From Tenggerimyces flavus (lineage in GTDB: Bacteria; Actinomycetota; Actinomycetes; Propionibacteriales; Actinopolymorphaceae): 64,000 nt of DNA. This document shows, in pieces, positions 41,601 to 49,337 of this stretch. The stretch is from contig NZ_JAFBCM010000001.1 of the NCBI RefSeq assembly GCF_016907715.1, positions 7,541,420-7,605,419 on the forward strand, given 5' to 3'. The number at the start of each line of letters is the position of its first letter. Positions within the stretch are counted from its first letter, which is position 1. A program made the translations under genes and the position numbers. The notes under the pieces were generated by a model that ran no database searches, was not told where the DNA came from, and saw only the letters and a program-made list of their open reading frames with translations.

Positions 41601-44133
41601 GCCGCGGCTCGGTGCTCCAGGCCTGCAGCAGCGAGGTCACCAGCAGCACGTCCGGCGTCGACCGCTGCTGCGCGAGGAAGATGCGGAACACCGCGCCTTC
41701 CAGCTCCGCGCTGCGTTCCAGATCGGTGACGCCGTAGTGGTCGAGCACGCGCGCGAGCCGGCCGCGGAACTCCTCCGGCAGGCCGCCGCGGTCCGGGTCG
41801 AGGCTCTGCAGGTACGTGTGGAAGTGCTCGCGCGGGCTGTGCACCTGGTTCTCGGTGCTGACGTCCTCGCCGACCGGCCGGTTACGGCTCAGCTCGGCGA
41901 AGTCCGCGAACACCTGCAGCAGCTCGATCTCCGCGACCATCGGCGCCTCGCCCACGGCGCCGAGGTCGGCCCGCGCGGCGAGGTAGCTGGTCAGCACCTT
42001 GCCCTCGTCGCGCGGGTCGAGGTCGAAGCCGAGCAGCATGCTGCGCAGGTCGTCCAGGCCGCGCGCGGCACGTTCGGCGGCGGACCGCTGCCCGTTCTCG
42101 GTGGGCAGCTCGAGGTCGACCCCGGCCGAGGTCGGCGCGACCTCGGCGGCCTCGCCCTCGGCGACCGGCTCGAGGCGTACGAGCGGCGCGCTGGTCTCGA
42201 CCTGGCTGCCGGTCGACACCAGCAGCTCGCGCACGATCGCCCGGAACGGCGCGTACAGCACCGTCTCCATCTTCATGCTCTCCAGCACCAGCACGGGCGC
42301 GCCCGCCTCGACCTCGGTGCCGGGCGCGACCGGGGTCGCGACGACCAGCGCCGGCGCGGGCGAGCGCAGCACGCCGCCCTCGTCCCGGCTGACCCGGTGG
42401 GTGACGCCGTCCACCTCCACCAGGTGGACCGGGCCGTGGGTGGCGGTGACGAGGCGGAAGCTGCGGTCGCCGACGACCAGCCGGCTCGTGTACGGGCCGA
42501 GCCGGTCCAGATCGCCGTAGACCACCTGCGCCTCATGGCCGTTGCCGACGCCGACGCGGAACCGCTTCGGGCCGATCTGCGCGACGGTCACGCGGTACGC
42601 CGCGCCCCGCAGCGTGAGGTCGATCGCCCGGCCGACCTCGTGCTGCACCTGCGGCCGGCCTCCGTGCGCGGTCGACAGCAGCCGCAGCCGCTCGACCTGC
42701 TCGGCGTCCTTGTAGCCCTCGATCGCGGCCGCTACCAGCCCGACGCCGGAGTGCCGGTGCGAGACCAGCCGGCCCTCGCCGCGGACGCGGTCGATCCAGC
42801 CGGTGTCGGCGCTGCCGTCGATCACCTCGGGCTGGGCGAGCAGGTCGAGCAGGAAGCTCTTGTTGGTGACGCCGCCCTCGATGATCACCGTGGTCGCGCC
42901 GACGGCCCTGCGGAGGCGGGCGAGCGCCTCGTCGCGGGTACGGCCGTACGCGATGATCTTCGCGATCATCGAGTCGAACTCCGCCGGGATCGTGTCGCCC
43001 TCGCTGACGCCGGTGTCGACCCGTACGCCGGGTCCCGTCGGCAGGTCGAGCAGCGCGATCCTTCCCGGCGCCGGCGCGAAGTCGCGGTCCGGGTCCTCGG
43101 CGTTCAGCCTCGCCTCGACCGCGTGCCCGCTCTCGGTCGGCCGCTCCCCCTCGAGCTTCGCGCCGGCGGCGACGCGGAGCTGGAGCTTCACCAGGTCGAC
43201 GGCGGTGGTGACCTCGGTGATCGGGTGCTCGACCTGCAGGCGGGTGTTGACCTCGAGGAACGCGAAGACCTTGTCACTCGGGCGGTAGAGGAACTCGACC
43301 GTTCCGGCGCCGCGGTAGCCGACCGCGAGCGCGAGCCGCTCGGCCGCGCCCTTCAGCGCCTCGACCTGCTCGGCGTTCAGGACCGGAGAGGACGACTCCT
43401 CGATGACCTTCTGGTTACGGCGCTGCACCGAGCAGTCCCGGACGCCCAGCGCCCAGGCGGTGCCCTGGCCGTCGGCGATGATCTGCACCTCGACGTGGCG
43501 AGCGCCGCTCACCAGCTTCTCCAGGTAGACCACGCCGCTGCCGAACGCGCGGGCCGCCTCGTCGCGGGTGCGGTCGTACGCCTCCTGGAGGTCCTCGGCC
43601 TGGCGGATGACGCGGATGCCCCGGCCACCTCCGCCCGCCGCGGCCTTGAGCATCAAGGGGTAGCCGATCTTGTCGGCCGCCGCGAGCGCCGCCTCCAGCG
43701 ACTCGCACGGGCCGCCGCTCCAGGGCGCGACGGGGACGCCGACCGACTCGGCCATGAGCTTGGAGGCGATCTTGTCGCCGAGCTGGCGCATCGCGTCGGG
43801 CGCCGGCCCGATGAACGTGACACCAACCCGTTCGCACAGCTCGGCGAAGGCGGGGTCCTCGGCGACGAAGCCCCAGCCGACCCAGGCGGCGTCCGCCTTG
43901 GTCTCGAGGAGGGCTCGTTCGAGCACAGCGTGGTCGACGTACGGCCGGTTCGAGGCGGGTCCGAGGGCGTACGCGAGGTCGGCCTCCCGGACGAACGTGG
44001 CCGTCCGCTCCCCGTCGGTGTAGAGCGCGACCGTCTCGATCGGCTCGCCACCCTCCGCGTTGAGCTCACGAACGGCGTTGACGATCCTCATCGCCGCCTC
44101 GCCACGGTTCACGACCGCGATCCGCCTGAACAC
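38623..44133 (-). CDS. single-chain biotin-dependent acetyl/acyl-CoA carboxylase
   Basis: GTG 44133 with GGGAGGA upstream gives 1836 residues. The biotin carboxylase (about 1-460) opens with RIAVVNRGEAAMRIVNAV and has the ATP-grasp loop KAAAGGGGRGIRVI. The biotin carrier motif ESMKM places biotinyl-Lys at 621. About 600 residues of central region follow, then both carboxyltransferase lobes from about 1260 (DYGQNVLRSRRRNMVYPYEL; GIGGYDRVMGPNGQ; ESKSVPRRGFPPSDGPDTYT). One polypeptide carrying all parts and a long central domain is the eukaryotic ACC design. Most actinobacteria use separate AccA and AccB/PccB chains. It presumably makes malonyl-CoA or another alkylmalonyl-CoA. It stands alone. 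Confidence 0.85.
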   Translation of the reverse strand: MFRRIAVVNRGEAAMRIVNAVRELNAEGGEPIETVALYTDGERTATFVREADLAYALGPASNRPYVDHAVLERALLETKADAAWVGWGFVAEDPAFAELCERVGVTFIGPAPDAMRQLGDKIASKLMAESVGVPVAPWSGGPCESLEAALAAADKIGYPLMLKAAAGGGGRGIRVIRQAEDLQEAYDRTRDEAARAFGSGVVYLEKLVSGARHVEVQIIADGQGTAWALGVRDCSVQRRNQKVIEESSSPVLNAEQVEALKGAAERLALAVGYRGAGTVEFLYRPSDKVFAFLEVNTRLQVEHPITEVTTAVDLVKLQLRVAAGAKLEGERPTESGHAVEARLNAEDPDRDFAPAPGRIALLDLPTGPGVRVDTGVSEGDTIPAEFDSMIAKIIAYGRTRDEALARLRRAVGATTVIIEGGVTNKSFLLDLLAQPEVIDGSADTGWIDRVRGEGRLVSHRHSGVGLVAAAIEGYKDAEQVERLRLLSTAHGGRPQVQHEVGRAIDLTLRGAAYRVTVAQIGPKRFRVGVGNGHEAQVVYGDLDRLGPYTSRLVVGDRSFRLVTATHGPVHLVEVDGVTHRVSRDEGGVLRSPAPALVVATPVAPGTEVEAGAPVLVLESMKMETVLYAPFRAIVRELLVSTGSQVETSAPLVRLEPVAEGEAAEVAPTSAGVDLELPTENGQRSAAERAARGLDDLRSMLLGFDLDPRDEGKVLTSYLAARADLGAVGEAPMVAEIELLQVFADFAELSRNRPVGEDVSTENQVHSPREHFHTYLQSLDPDRGGLPEEFRGRLARVLDHYGVTDLERSAELEGAVFRIFLAQQRSTPDVLLVTSLLQAWSTEPRPAPPLEGRVHDVLDRLVLATQLRFPIVGDLARSVRFRWYDQPLVDEARAEVLAGVAPELEALAESPDGPERQQRIEALAAIPEKIVRFLAAHIEHGWDEREPMLEVLIRRHYREYELRDLGESAVDGRPFATADYSLDDQPTHLVSTVGTVAELVDPAGGLARALSAQIEAGPAGHEAVVDLYLFGPDVPEDEQEASDAIRELIVALPLARRVRRLTVAIARGGGREVEYFTYRPENGSVVEDDHVRGLHPMVAQRLNLWRLGEFRLTRLEAPEDVLLYHCVARENDADRRLVALAQVRQFSATRDEKGHVTSLPHVERAITNCVEAIRRARSARGTAGARLDVNHVWLHVWPVVDVQVDELAALQRNIAPLTAGAGVEEVLAQGRVRGSDGTIAPVVARFSYQSGTGVVTSVEPPAAERLKPLDDYGQNVLRSRRRNMVYPYELTDLIAGRRGSVVEYDLDDTGTLVPVDRPRGLNKAGLIVGVVSTPRSRYPDGITRVLLSGDPTKSLGALAEAECTRVIAALDLAERMGVPVEWYALSAGARISMDSGTENMDWIAKALKRIVEFTQNGGEINVIVVGINVGAQPYWNAEATMLMHTKGILVMTPDSAMVLTGKQSLDFSGGVSAEDNFGIGGYDRVMGPNGQAQYWAPDLRRAWDVLMTHYDHTYVVPGETGPRRAETSDPVDRDVRSYPHEAAGSDFRTVGEIFSASTNPDRKKAFDIRTVMRAVSDQDHPVLERWAGMADAETAVVQDARLGGYPVCLLGIESKSVPRRGFPPSDGPDTYTSGTLFPRSSKKVARAINAASGNRPLVVLANLSGFDGSPDSMRNLQLEYGAEIGRAIVNFSGPIVFCVVSRYHGGAFVVFSKALNPRLTVLAVEGSFASVIGGAPAAAVVFAREVDGLTSSDPRVSGLAARVAKAVGAERAALATSLAEVRTAVRAEKLGEVAANFDRVHSIQRAVAVGSVDAVISAHELRPRLIEAIERGLETSD

Positions 44134-44248
44134 CGACTCGTCCTCCCAGCCCTCGCCCTGTGCTTCGCGGCCCCAGGCTGTCAGGCCAGGGCGTTCTCGT
44201 CGAGTTAACCCCCAGTCCGACGCGCGTTCCAACCACGCCACACGCGAA

Positions 44249-44282
44249 ACAGCCCCGCCGGGACATGCGCCGGCAGGGCTGT
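44249..44282 (-). terminator. terminator-like hairpin after the dioxygenase gene
   Basis: ACAGCCCCGCCGG and CCGGCAGGGCTGT pair at 12 of 13 positions around an 8-base loop, 15 bp beyond the minus-strand stop at 44298. Confidence 0.7.
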
Positions 44283-44297
44283 TGTCGCGCGAACGAG

Positions 44298-45119
44298 CTA
44301 GTGCGGCCCCATCGCCTCGACCTCGTCGCCGCACGGGCCGCCGCCGTCAGCCTCGGGCACCTGGAAGCGGGCGCCGTCCATGGTCCGGGTCGGGTACCAG
44401 ACCGAGATCTTCTCCGACGAACGGCCGACGTAGTGGCAGATGAACGAGCGCCGGAACCGGTCGGCGGTCGCGTTCGGCCCCGAGCCGTGCACGAGGCTGC
44501 CGTTGAAGAACAGCACGTCGCCCGGCGACAGGTCGACGGGCACCGGCTCCAGGCCGGGCGGCGGCGGGACGTAGTCGCGGGTGAACGACACCGACGAGTC
44601 CGACTCCTCCGGGCAGAAGACGTCCATCGCGTGCGTGCCGGGGACGACCTCGAGTCCACCGTTCGTCCGGTCGATCTCGTCGCAGGCGATCCACGCCGCG
44701 ATGCAGGTGCCGGGCTCGACGCGCAGGTAGAAGTTGTCCTGGTGCAGCGCCTGGCCGCGGGCGCCCGGCGGCTTGAAGTAGAACATGCTCTGGGCTGCCA
44801 GGACCTCCTCGCCGAACAGGTCCCGCAGGATCGTCTCGAGCCGGTCGTCGAGCAGGTACCGCAGCGCGAGCTCGTTGATCTCCTGCGGGTGCATCACCCG
44901 GGGGAACGCGAGCAGCGGGTCGTTGTGCTGGTTCTCGTTCTGCGGCTTCGGCTCGAAATGGCCCTTGATGAACCCGCCCGCCTGCATGGCCATGAACTCG
45001 GCCACGATCGTGTCGATCTCGGACTGGTCGAACAGGCCGCGCGCGATCGCGTAGCCCTGGTCGAAGAAGCGCTGCCGTTCACTCGGCGGCAGGGGGGCCG
45101 GCTTGGTGAGCGTCGTCAT
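44298..45119 (-). CDS. phytanoyl-CoA dioxygenase family protein
   Basis: The 273-residue protein is a non-haem Fe(II)/2-oxoglutarate oxygenase. The facial triad is His and Asp in LHQDNFYLRVEPGT, with the distal His in SLVHGSGPNATADRFRRSF; the Arg that binds 2-oxoglutarate follows it. Members hydroxylate small molecules, including ectoine and phytanoyl-CoA; the substrate is not obvious here. The ATG is only 17 bp from the divergent AraC-type regulator gene, which probably controls it in response to the substrate. Confidence 0.85.
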   Translation of the reverse strand: MTTLTKPAPLPPSERQRFFDQGYAIARGLFDQSEIDTIVAEFMAMQAGGFIKGHFEPKPQNENQHNDPLLAFPRVMHPQEINELALRYLLDDRLETILRDLFGEEVLAAQSMFYFKPPGARGQALHQDNFYLRVEPGTCIAAWIACDEIDRTNGGLEVVPGTHAMDVFCPEESDSSVSFTRDYVPPPPGLEPVPVDLSPGDVLFFNGSLVHGSGPNATADRFRRSFICHYVGRSSEKISVWYPTRTMDGARFQVPEADGGGPCGDEVEAMGPH

Positions 45120-45136
45120 GGTTCGACGGTAGGTCG

Positions 45137-46075
45137 ATGACGCAGACTGTGTGGATGCCCGACGAGGCTGCGAACCTGCCTGATCCTGCTGCGACCACGC
45201 CCTCTCCGCCAGCGGAGCTGCTCGTGGTGGGGTGGTTCGACGAGCGTCCGGGGTACGCCGCGCGCCGCGCCGGCGGGGCGTCGAGCTGGCTGCTGACCTG
45301 GACACTCGCCGGCGCTGGGCGGATCCGGCAGGGTGGGGCCGAGGTGCTCGCCCGGCCCGGTGACCTGGTCGTTCTCGGCGCGGAGGTCGACCACGAGTAC
45401 GGGGTCGCGCCTGACGCGGACCGCTGGACGTTCTGGTGGGTGCACTTCCAGCCGCGTACGTCCTGGCACGGCTGGCTCCGGCCGGTGGAGGTGGGTGACC
45501 GGGTGTTCGTCGTACGGTCCGTGCCCGCTGCTGTGCACGGGCGGATCGACGCGGCGTTCGAGCGCATGCACGCCGACGCGCGCTGGTCGGGGGTGGGCGC
45601 GCCGCCGCCTCCGTCCGCTCTGCCGGCCGTGCCGGCGATGGCGGTCCCGACCGCGGCGCGCGAGCTCGCGACCGGGCGGGTCGAGGAGATCCTGCTGCTC
45701 GCCACCGCGGCCGGCGCGACGGGTGAGCCGGGCGATCCGGGCGACGCGCGGGTCCGGCGGGCCGAGGCGATCCTCGCCGCCGACCCCGGGTCGCCGCACA
45801 CCGTCCGGTCGCTGGCCCGCGAGGTCGCGCTGTCGCCGTCGCGGTTCGCGCACCTGTTCGCCGAGGAGACCGGCCGCACGCCGATGCAGGCGCTCCGCGA
45901 CGTCCGCCTCCGCCACGCCGCGACCCTGCTCGAGGCCACGAACCTCGCGGTCGGCCAGGTCGCGACCGCGTGCGGCTTCGTCAGCGCGTTCCACTTCAGC
46001 CGCGTCTTCCGCGCCCGCTTCGGCACCTCACCACGCGCCTTCCGAGCCGAGCTGCACTCCCCCGAGCGCCTGTGA
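45137..46075 (+). CDS. AraC-family transcriptional regulator
   Basis: The 312-residue protein has an N-terminal cupin-like sensing domain (SSWLLTWTLAGAGRIRQGG, then RPGDLVVLGAEVDHEYGV) and two C-terminal helix-turn-helix motifs (VRSLAREVALSPSRFAHLFA, and VGQVATACGFVSAFHFSRVF). The assigned ATG leaves only 17 bp to the divergent dioxygenase gene; a later start such as ATG 45155 is possible. The arrangement suggests direct ligand-dependent control of the dioxygenase. Confidence 0.87.
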   Translation: MTQTVWMPDEAANLPDPAATTPSPPAELLVVGWFDERPGYAARRAGGASSWLLTWTLAGAGRIRQGGAEVLARPGDLVVLGAEVDHEYGVAPDADRWTFWWVHFQPRTSWHGWLRPVEVGDRVFVVRSVPAAVHGRIDAAFERMHADARWSGVGAPPPPSALPAVPAMAVPTAARELATGRVEEILLLATAAGATGEPGDPGDARVRRAEAILAADPGSPHTVRSLAREVALSPSRFAHLFAEETGRTPMQALRDVRLRHAATLLEATNLAVGQVATACGFVSAFHFSRVFRARFGTSPRAFRAELHSPERL

Positions 46076-46183
46076 CGAAAGTGGCTGGAGCGACGCAGCG
46101 GCGTCTTGGCATCGCCGACGAGCAGGCTGCCCCGGGTACTCCTGGACGGCTCTCCGGTGGCTCCCGACCGACTCCCCAGCGAC

Positions 46184-46269
46184 GGCAAATGATCATGTTT
46201 ACATGATCATTTGCCGCTCTACCTGGGATACACCCCGCGTGAAGCACCCACATGCCAGGTAAAGCGGCA
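46184..46269. repeat. family D repeat, intact copy
   Basis: Perfect 15-bp arms GGCAAATGATCATGT and ACATGATCATTTGCC (46184-46215) enclose two T bases. A second hairpin, TGCCGCTCTACCTGG with CCAGGTAAAGCGGCA at 46255-46269, overlaps its end. The copy at 2329-2382 and 3941-3960 has the same parts in reverse order and is split by an ISL3 element. It lies in the otherwise featureless gap 46076-46390. Confidence 0.88.
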
Positions 46270-46390
46270 TCGGCGCCATCCGCCAGCACCACCGACGTAC
46301 GCCACAGGTCCTAGCCGCTCTCCAGTTCCGATGAGTTTTCGGCGGCGCGTCGTCAGTACGAGGCGACCACCCACCGGAAGGGACACGCAC

Positions 46391-46570
46391 ATGACCACGC
46401 GAGGCAAGGTCGTCTGGGGCACCTCGATGTCGCTGGACGGGTTCGTCGCCGGACCCGACCACGCGATGGGCTGGATGGCGGCCGACTGGCTGCCGCCGGC
46501 CCCGCCCAGCGAGCTCGCGAAGGACCTCGCCGGCGAGATCGGACTGCGCTATCGCGTCGTGCGGTCCTGA
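46391..46570 (+). pseudogene. truncated dihydrofolate reductase/RibD C-terminal-like fragment
   Basis: From ATG 46391 the frame reads TTRGKVVWGTSMSLDGFVAG and PDHAMGWMAADW, the opening of RibD-C/DHFR-like proteins, which are normally about 180-200 residues. Similarity stops after about 50 residues, and the last codons run into the 3' end of the convergent amino-acid oxidase gene. Only 59 codons are open, so the gene lost its C-terminal two thirds, probably by a deletion joined at about 46550. Confidence 0.75.
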
Positions 46571-47490
46571 ACCAGCGCGAGGACCTCGTCGGCGCAGCCC
46601 CAGGCGATCGTGTAGCCGGAGCCGCCGGTGCCGTAGCAGTGCACGCGGAGCTGCGCGCCGACCCGTTCGGCCTCCAGCCGGACGCTCGGCCGCGTGGGGC
46701 GCAGCCCGACGTTCTCGGTGATCACCCGCGCCGATGCGAGCTGCGGCACCAGCGCGGCGGCACGTTCGCGGATCGCGGCCGTCGTCTCCGGGCGCGGGTC
46801 CGGCTCCCAGTCACCCTCGTCGGCCGTACCGCCGAGCACGATGTCGTTCTCCCGCGGCACGATCATCGTCAGCTCGTTGCGGTCCTTGTGCGCGAGCATC
46901 CACTCGGTCAGCCCGACCTGCTCGACCACGACGACCTGCCCGCGGACGGGCGTCACGGTCCTGTCGTTGGCGAAGTGCCGGGACGCGAGGCCGGTGCAGT
47001 TCAGCAGGATCGGCGCCCGGTCGGGCAGCTGCGAGAACGCCATCCGCGTCACCGTTCCGCCGAGGCTCTCCAGACGTTCGACCAGCCACGGCAGGTACGT
47101 CGGAGTGTCGATCACCGGCGACTCGAACCGCCAGCCGTCCACGTAGCCCTCCCGCGGCGAGGCCACCCGGGACAGCTTCGGCACAGCCTCGATCCACCAC
47201 GGGTCCGGCGCCGCCTGCCCGAACAGCTCCGTCCCCCACCGCATCCGTACGCCGGAGCCGGGCGCCTCGTCGGCCAGACCCGCGTACACCTTCATCGACC
47301 GCGCCGACCAGGCCGTGACCTGCACGTGCGGGAAGGCTCGGTACGGATACCAGAGCGCGGGCGCGACCGCGGACGTCGTCTCCAGCGGCAGGTCGCGCGC
47401 GAACACGTCGACCTCGTAGCCCGCCTCGGCCAACCGGATGGCGCAGGTCAGCCCGACGACGCCCGCACCGACCACCAGGACCCGTGTCAT
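46549..47490 (-). CDS. FAD-dependent D-amino-acid oxidase-like protein
   Basis: The 313-residue flavoprotein opens with VLVVGAGVVGLTCAIRLAEA, the ADP-binding fold. Substrate-side features of DAO are present: ALWYPYRAFP, the Arg in GLRPTRPSVRLE, and the signature VHCYGTGGSGYTIAWGCADEV. It oxidatively deaminates D-amino acids to 2-oxo acids with release of hydrogen peroxide. No peroxisome-like tail or signal peptide applies. Its 3' end overlaps the decayed DHFR-like fragment by 22 bp. It lies 19 bp from the next gene in the same direction. Confidence 0.88.
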   Translation of the reverse strand: MTRVLVVGAGVVGLTCAIRLAEAGYEVDVFARDLPLETTSAVAPALWYPYRAFPHVQVTAWSARSMKVYAGLADEAPGSGVRMRWGTELFGQAAPDPWWIEAVPKLSRVASPREGYVDGWRFESPVIDTPTYLPWLVERLESLGGTVTRMAFSQLPDRAPILLNCTGLASRHFANDRTVTPVRGQVVVVEQVGLTEWMLAHKDRNELTMIVPRENDIVLGGTADEGDWEPDPRPETTAAIRERAAALVPQLASARVITENVGLRPTRPSVRLEAERVGAQLRVHCYGTGGSGYTIAWGCADEVLALVQDRTTR

Positions 47491-47509
47491 GAGGCGATCA
47501 TGGTGCGGC

Positions 47510-48637
47510 TCAGTCGGTCCAGTCCAGCCTCAGGGTCTTGTCGAGATAGCCGCTCAGCCGCTCGGCCTCCCGTTCGACGGCCTTGCGGGTCTTCGCCGAG
47601 AACGGGACGAACGGCTCGACGGAGACCTCGACGGCGTTGCCCTTGATCTCGTGCTTCCAGATCCCGTCCATCCGGCCGTCGACGAGCACGACCGCGCTCA
47701 GCCAGCCCTGCTTGCGGTAGATGCGGTCGCCCACGTCGGCGGGGGTGAAGTGCTCGACCTGCTTGGTCGCGGTGATGACGTACTGGTCGAACGCTGGGAG
47801 CAGCTTGACGTGGCCTTTCGGCGGCTTGGCCTTGCTGATCGCTGTGAGCTGGTCGGTGAGCGCGTACGTCTTCGTGCCCTCGACGTCGACCTCTTGGACC
47901 GTGTCGCCGAGGCCCTTCAGCACGCGTCCGGCATCGGCCGGCTGGTGGCCCCACCAGCGGGCGAGCTCCTCCCTCGTACTCGGGCCGGAGGCGGCGAGGT
48001 AGCGGGTGATCACCTCGTCCAGCGCTTCGGCCGGGTCGTGGGCGAGCAGGTCTGTCTGGTCGAGCCATTGGTCGGGGCGAACGAAGCGGACGCGTTGTCC
48101 GTCGCTCGGACCGAACGCGAGGGCGCCCTCGAACGCGGCCGGCTTGAGCAGCGCGCCCCAGCTCTCGCGGAGCTTCTCGCCGAGGTGCTCGCCTGCTTGG
48201 TTGCCGACCTTGGTGGCGAGCTGCTCGCGGGTGAGCATGCCCTTGTGCAGGGCTTTGCGTACCGAGGCGATGATCGTGTCGAGCTCGTCGTTGTCGACGC
48301 CGAAGGCGCGGAACCAGACCGGCTTCCGGTAGTGCGTACGGGTGCGCTGGGCGTTCTGCCAGACGGCGAACTCGCGGGCCGGCAGCAGGTGGAGCGTGCC
48401 GCGCATCGACCAGGTCTTGATCAGGTCGCGGCTGTCTTCGAGCGCGTTCTGGACTGTTGTTTTGTCCAGGTCTTTGATGCGTGCCCAGAGCGTGAGCTCG
48501 GCGGAGCTGGCGACCTGGGCGTGCAGGCCGGCGATCCGTTCGACGACGTCGAGGAACTGCTTGGCGGGCGCCGGCTCGAGCAGCTGGTGCTGCTGGAGCC
48601 GCCAGGCGCGCACGTTGTCCCACGTCAGCGTGGTCAT
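47510..48637 (-). CDS. winged-helix DNA-binding protein, AlkZ/YcaQ-like DNA glycosylase family
   Basis: ATG 48637 with GAGGAGGAA upstream gives 375 residues. The HTH_42-type fold begins WDNVRAWRLQQHQL and has RIAGLHAQVASSAELTLWAR. Known AlkZ proteins have a catalytic Q-x-Q/D motif in this family; the corresponding residues here are uncertain. The C-terminal YRKQGWLSAVVLVDGRMDGI strand is typical. Some members unhook DNA crosslinks made by natural products, but most are uncharacterised. It overlaps the CGNR regulator gene by 4 bp, so both are co-expressed. Confidence 0.8.
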   Translation of the reverse strand: MTTLTWDNVRAWRLQQHQLLEPAPAKQFLDVVERIAGLHAQVASSAELTLWARIKDLDKTTVQNALEDSRDLIKTWSMRGTLHLLPAREFAVWQNAQRTRTHYRKPVWFRAFGVDNDELDTIIASVRKALHKGMLTREQLATKVGNQAGEHLGEKLRESWGALLKPAAFEGALAFGPSDGQRVRFVRPDQWLDQTDLLAHDPAEALDEVITRYLAASGPSTREELARWWGHQPADAGRVLKGLGDTVQEVDVEGTKTYALTDQLTAISKAKPPKGHVKLLPAFDQYVITATKQVEHFTPADVGDRIYRKQGWLSAVVLVDGRMDGIWKHEIKGNAVEVSVEPFVPFSAKTRKAVEREAERLSGYLDKTLRLDWTD

Positions 48638-49242
48638 CGGGTTCCTCCTCCTTCGGTGCCTGTGCGCTGGCGGTCGCGGAACTCGCGGATCTTGGCGCGG
48701 TTGCCGCAGCGCTGCATCGAGCACCAGCGGCGCTTTCCGGGGCGGGAGGTGTCGACGAAGATCAGCTCGCAGTGGCCTTCACACTGCCGGACCCTGTCGG
48801 CGTACGGGCCGGAGAACAGCTCGATCGCGTCGCGGGCGATGGTCCCGGTGAACTGGCTGGCGGTCATGGGCTTCTGCCAGTGCTTGTTCTGGTGCTCGTC
48901 GATCTGCGGCACGGCGGAGGTGGTGGCGCGCTCGTTCAGCCTGGCCAGGTCACGCGGGGGCGGTGGGTCGCTGGCCATGACGGCCTTGGCGACGTTCCAC
49001 ACGGCCTCGCGGAGTCCCCGCAGCTCGTCGAGTCCGTCCTCGTCGACCGCCAACTCGTCCGCGTTCACCCGCGAGGCCTTGGCCCATTCCTGGACGTCGG
49101 TCGGCGTGCGCAGGAACTCCTCGTACCCCCAGGACAGCTCACCGCCGGTGGTGAGCAGCTCCAGGCACACCGCACCCGCGTCGAACCAGAACGCCTGACT
49201 CTCCGGCGTCCACTGCAGTCTCAGTCCCCTGGAGTCGCTCAC
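48634..49242 (-). CDS. CGNR zinc finger protein (ABATE-domain regulator)
   Basis: GTG 49242 opens 202 residues. The C-terminal zinc finger has RQCEGHCELIFVDTSRPGKR, RWCSMQRCGNRAKIREFRDR, the CGNR motif of actinobacterial regulators. The N-terminal domain (WFDAGAVCLELLTTGG) is of the ABATE (putative stress-induced) type. It probably regulates the downstream AlkZ-like gene with which it overlaps by 4 bp. Confidence 0.88.
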   Translation of the reverse strand: MSDSRGLRLQWTPESQAFWFDAGAVCLELLTTGGELSWGYEEFLRTPTDVQEWAKASRVNADELAVDEDGLDELRGLREAVWNVAKAVMASDPPPPRDLARLNERATTSAVPQIDEHQNKHWQKPMTASQFTGTIARDAIELFSGPYADRVRQCEGHCELIFVDTSRPGKRRWCSMQRCGNRAKIREFRDRQRTGTEGGGTR

Positions 49243-49337
49243 GTAACCACTATAACAAGTTACGGGCGCCAGGCGTTGACGGGAGGTGAGCGTTCAATTA
49301 CGGTCGTGACCTCAAGGACCGCGCGCTGGAGGCTGCC

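Noticed and set aside
39397-44208. A 1603-codon open frame on the plus strand opposite the carboxylase gene
   Set aside because: It is the antisense of a clear multi-domain carboxylase. The translation is Arg/Val/Asp-rich without any domain, as expected from high-GC codon bias.
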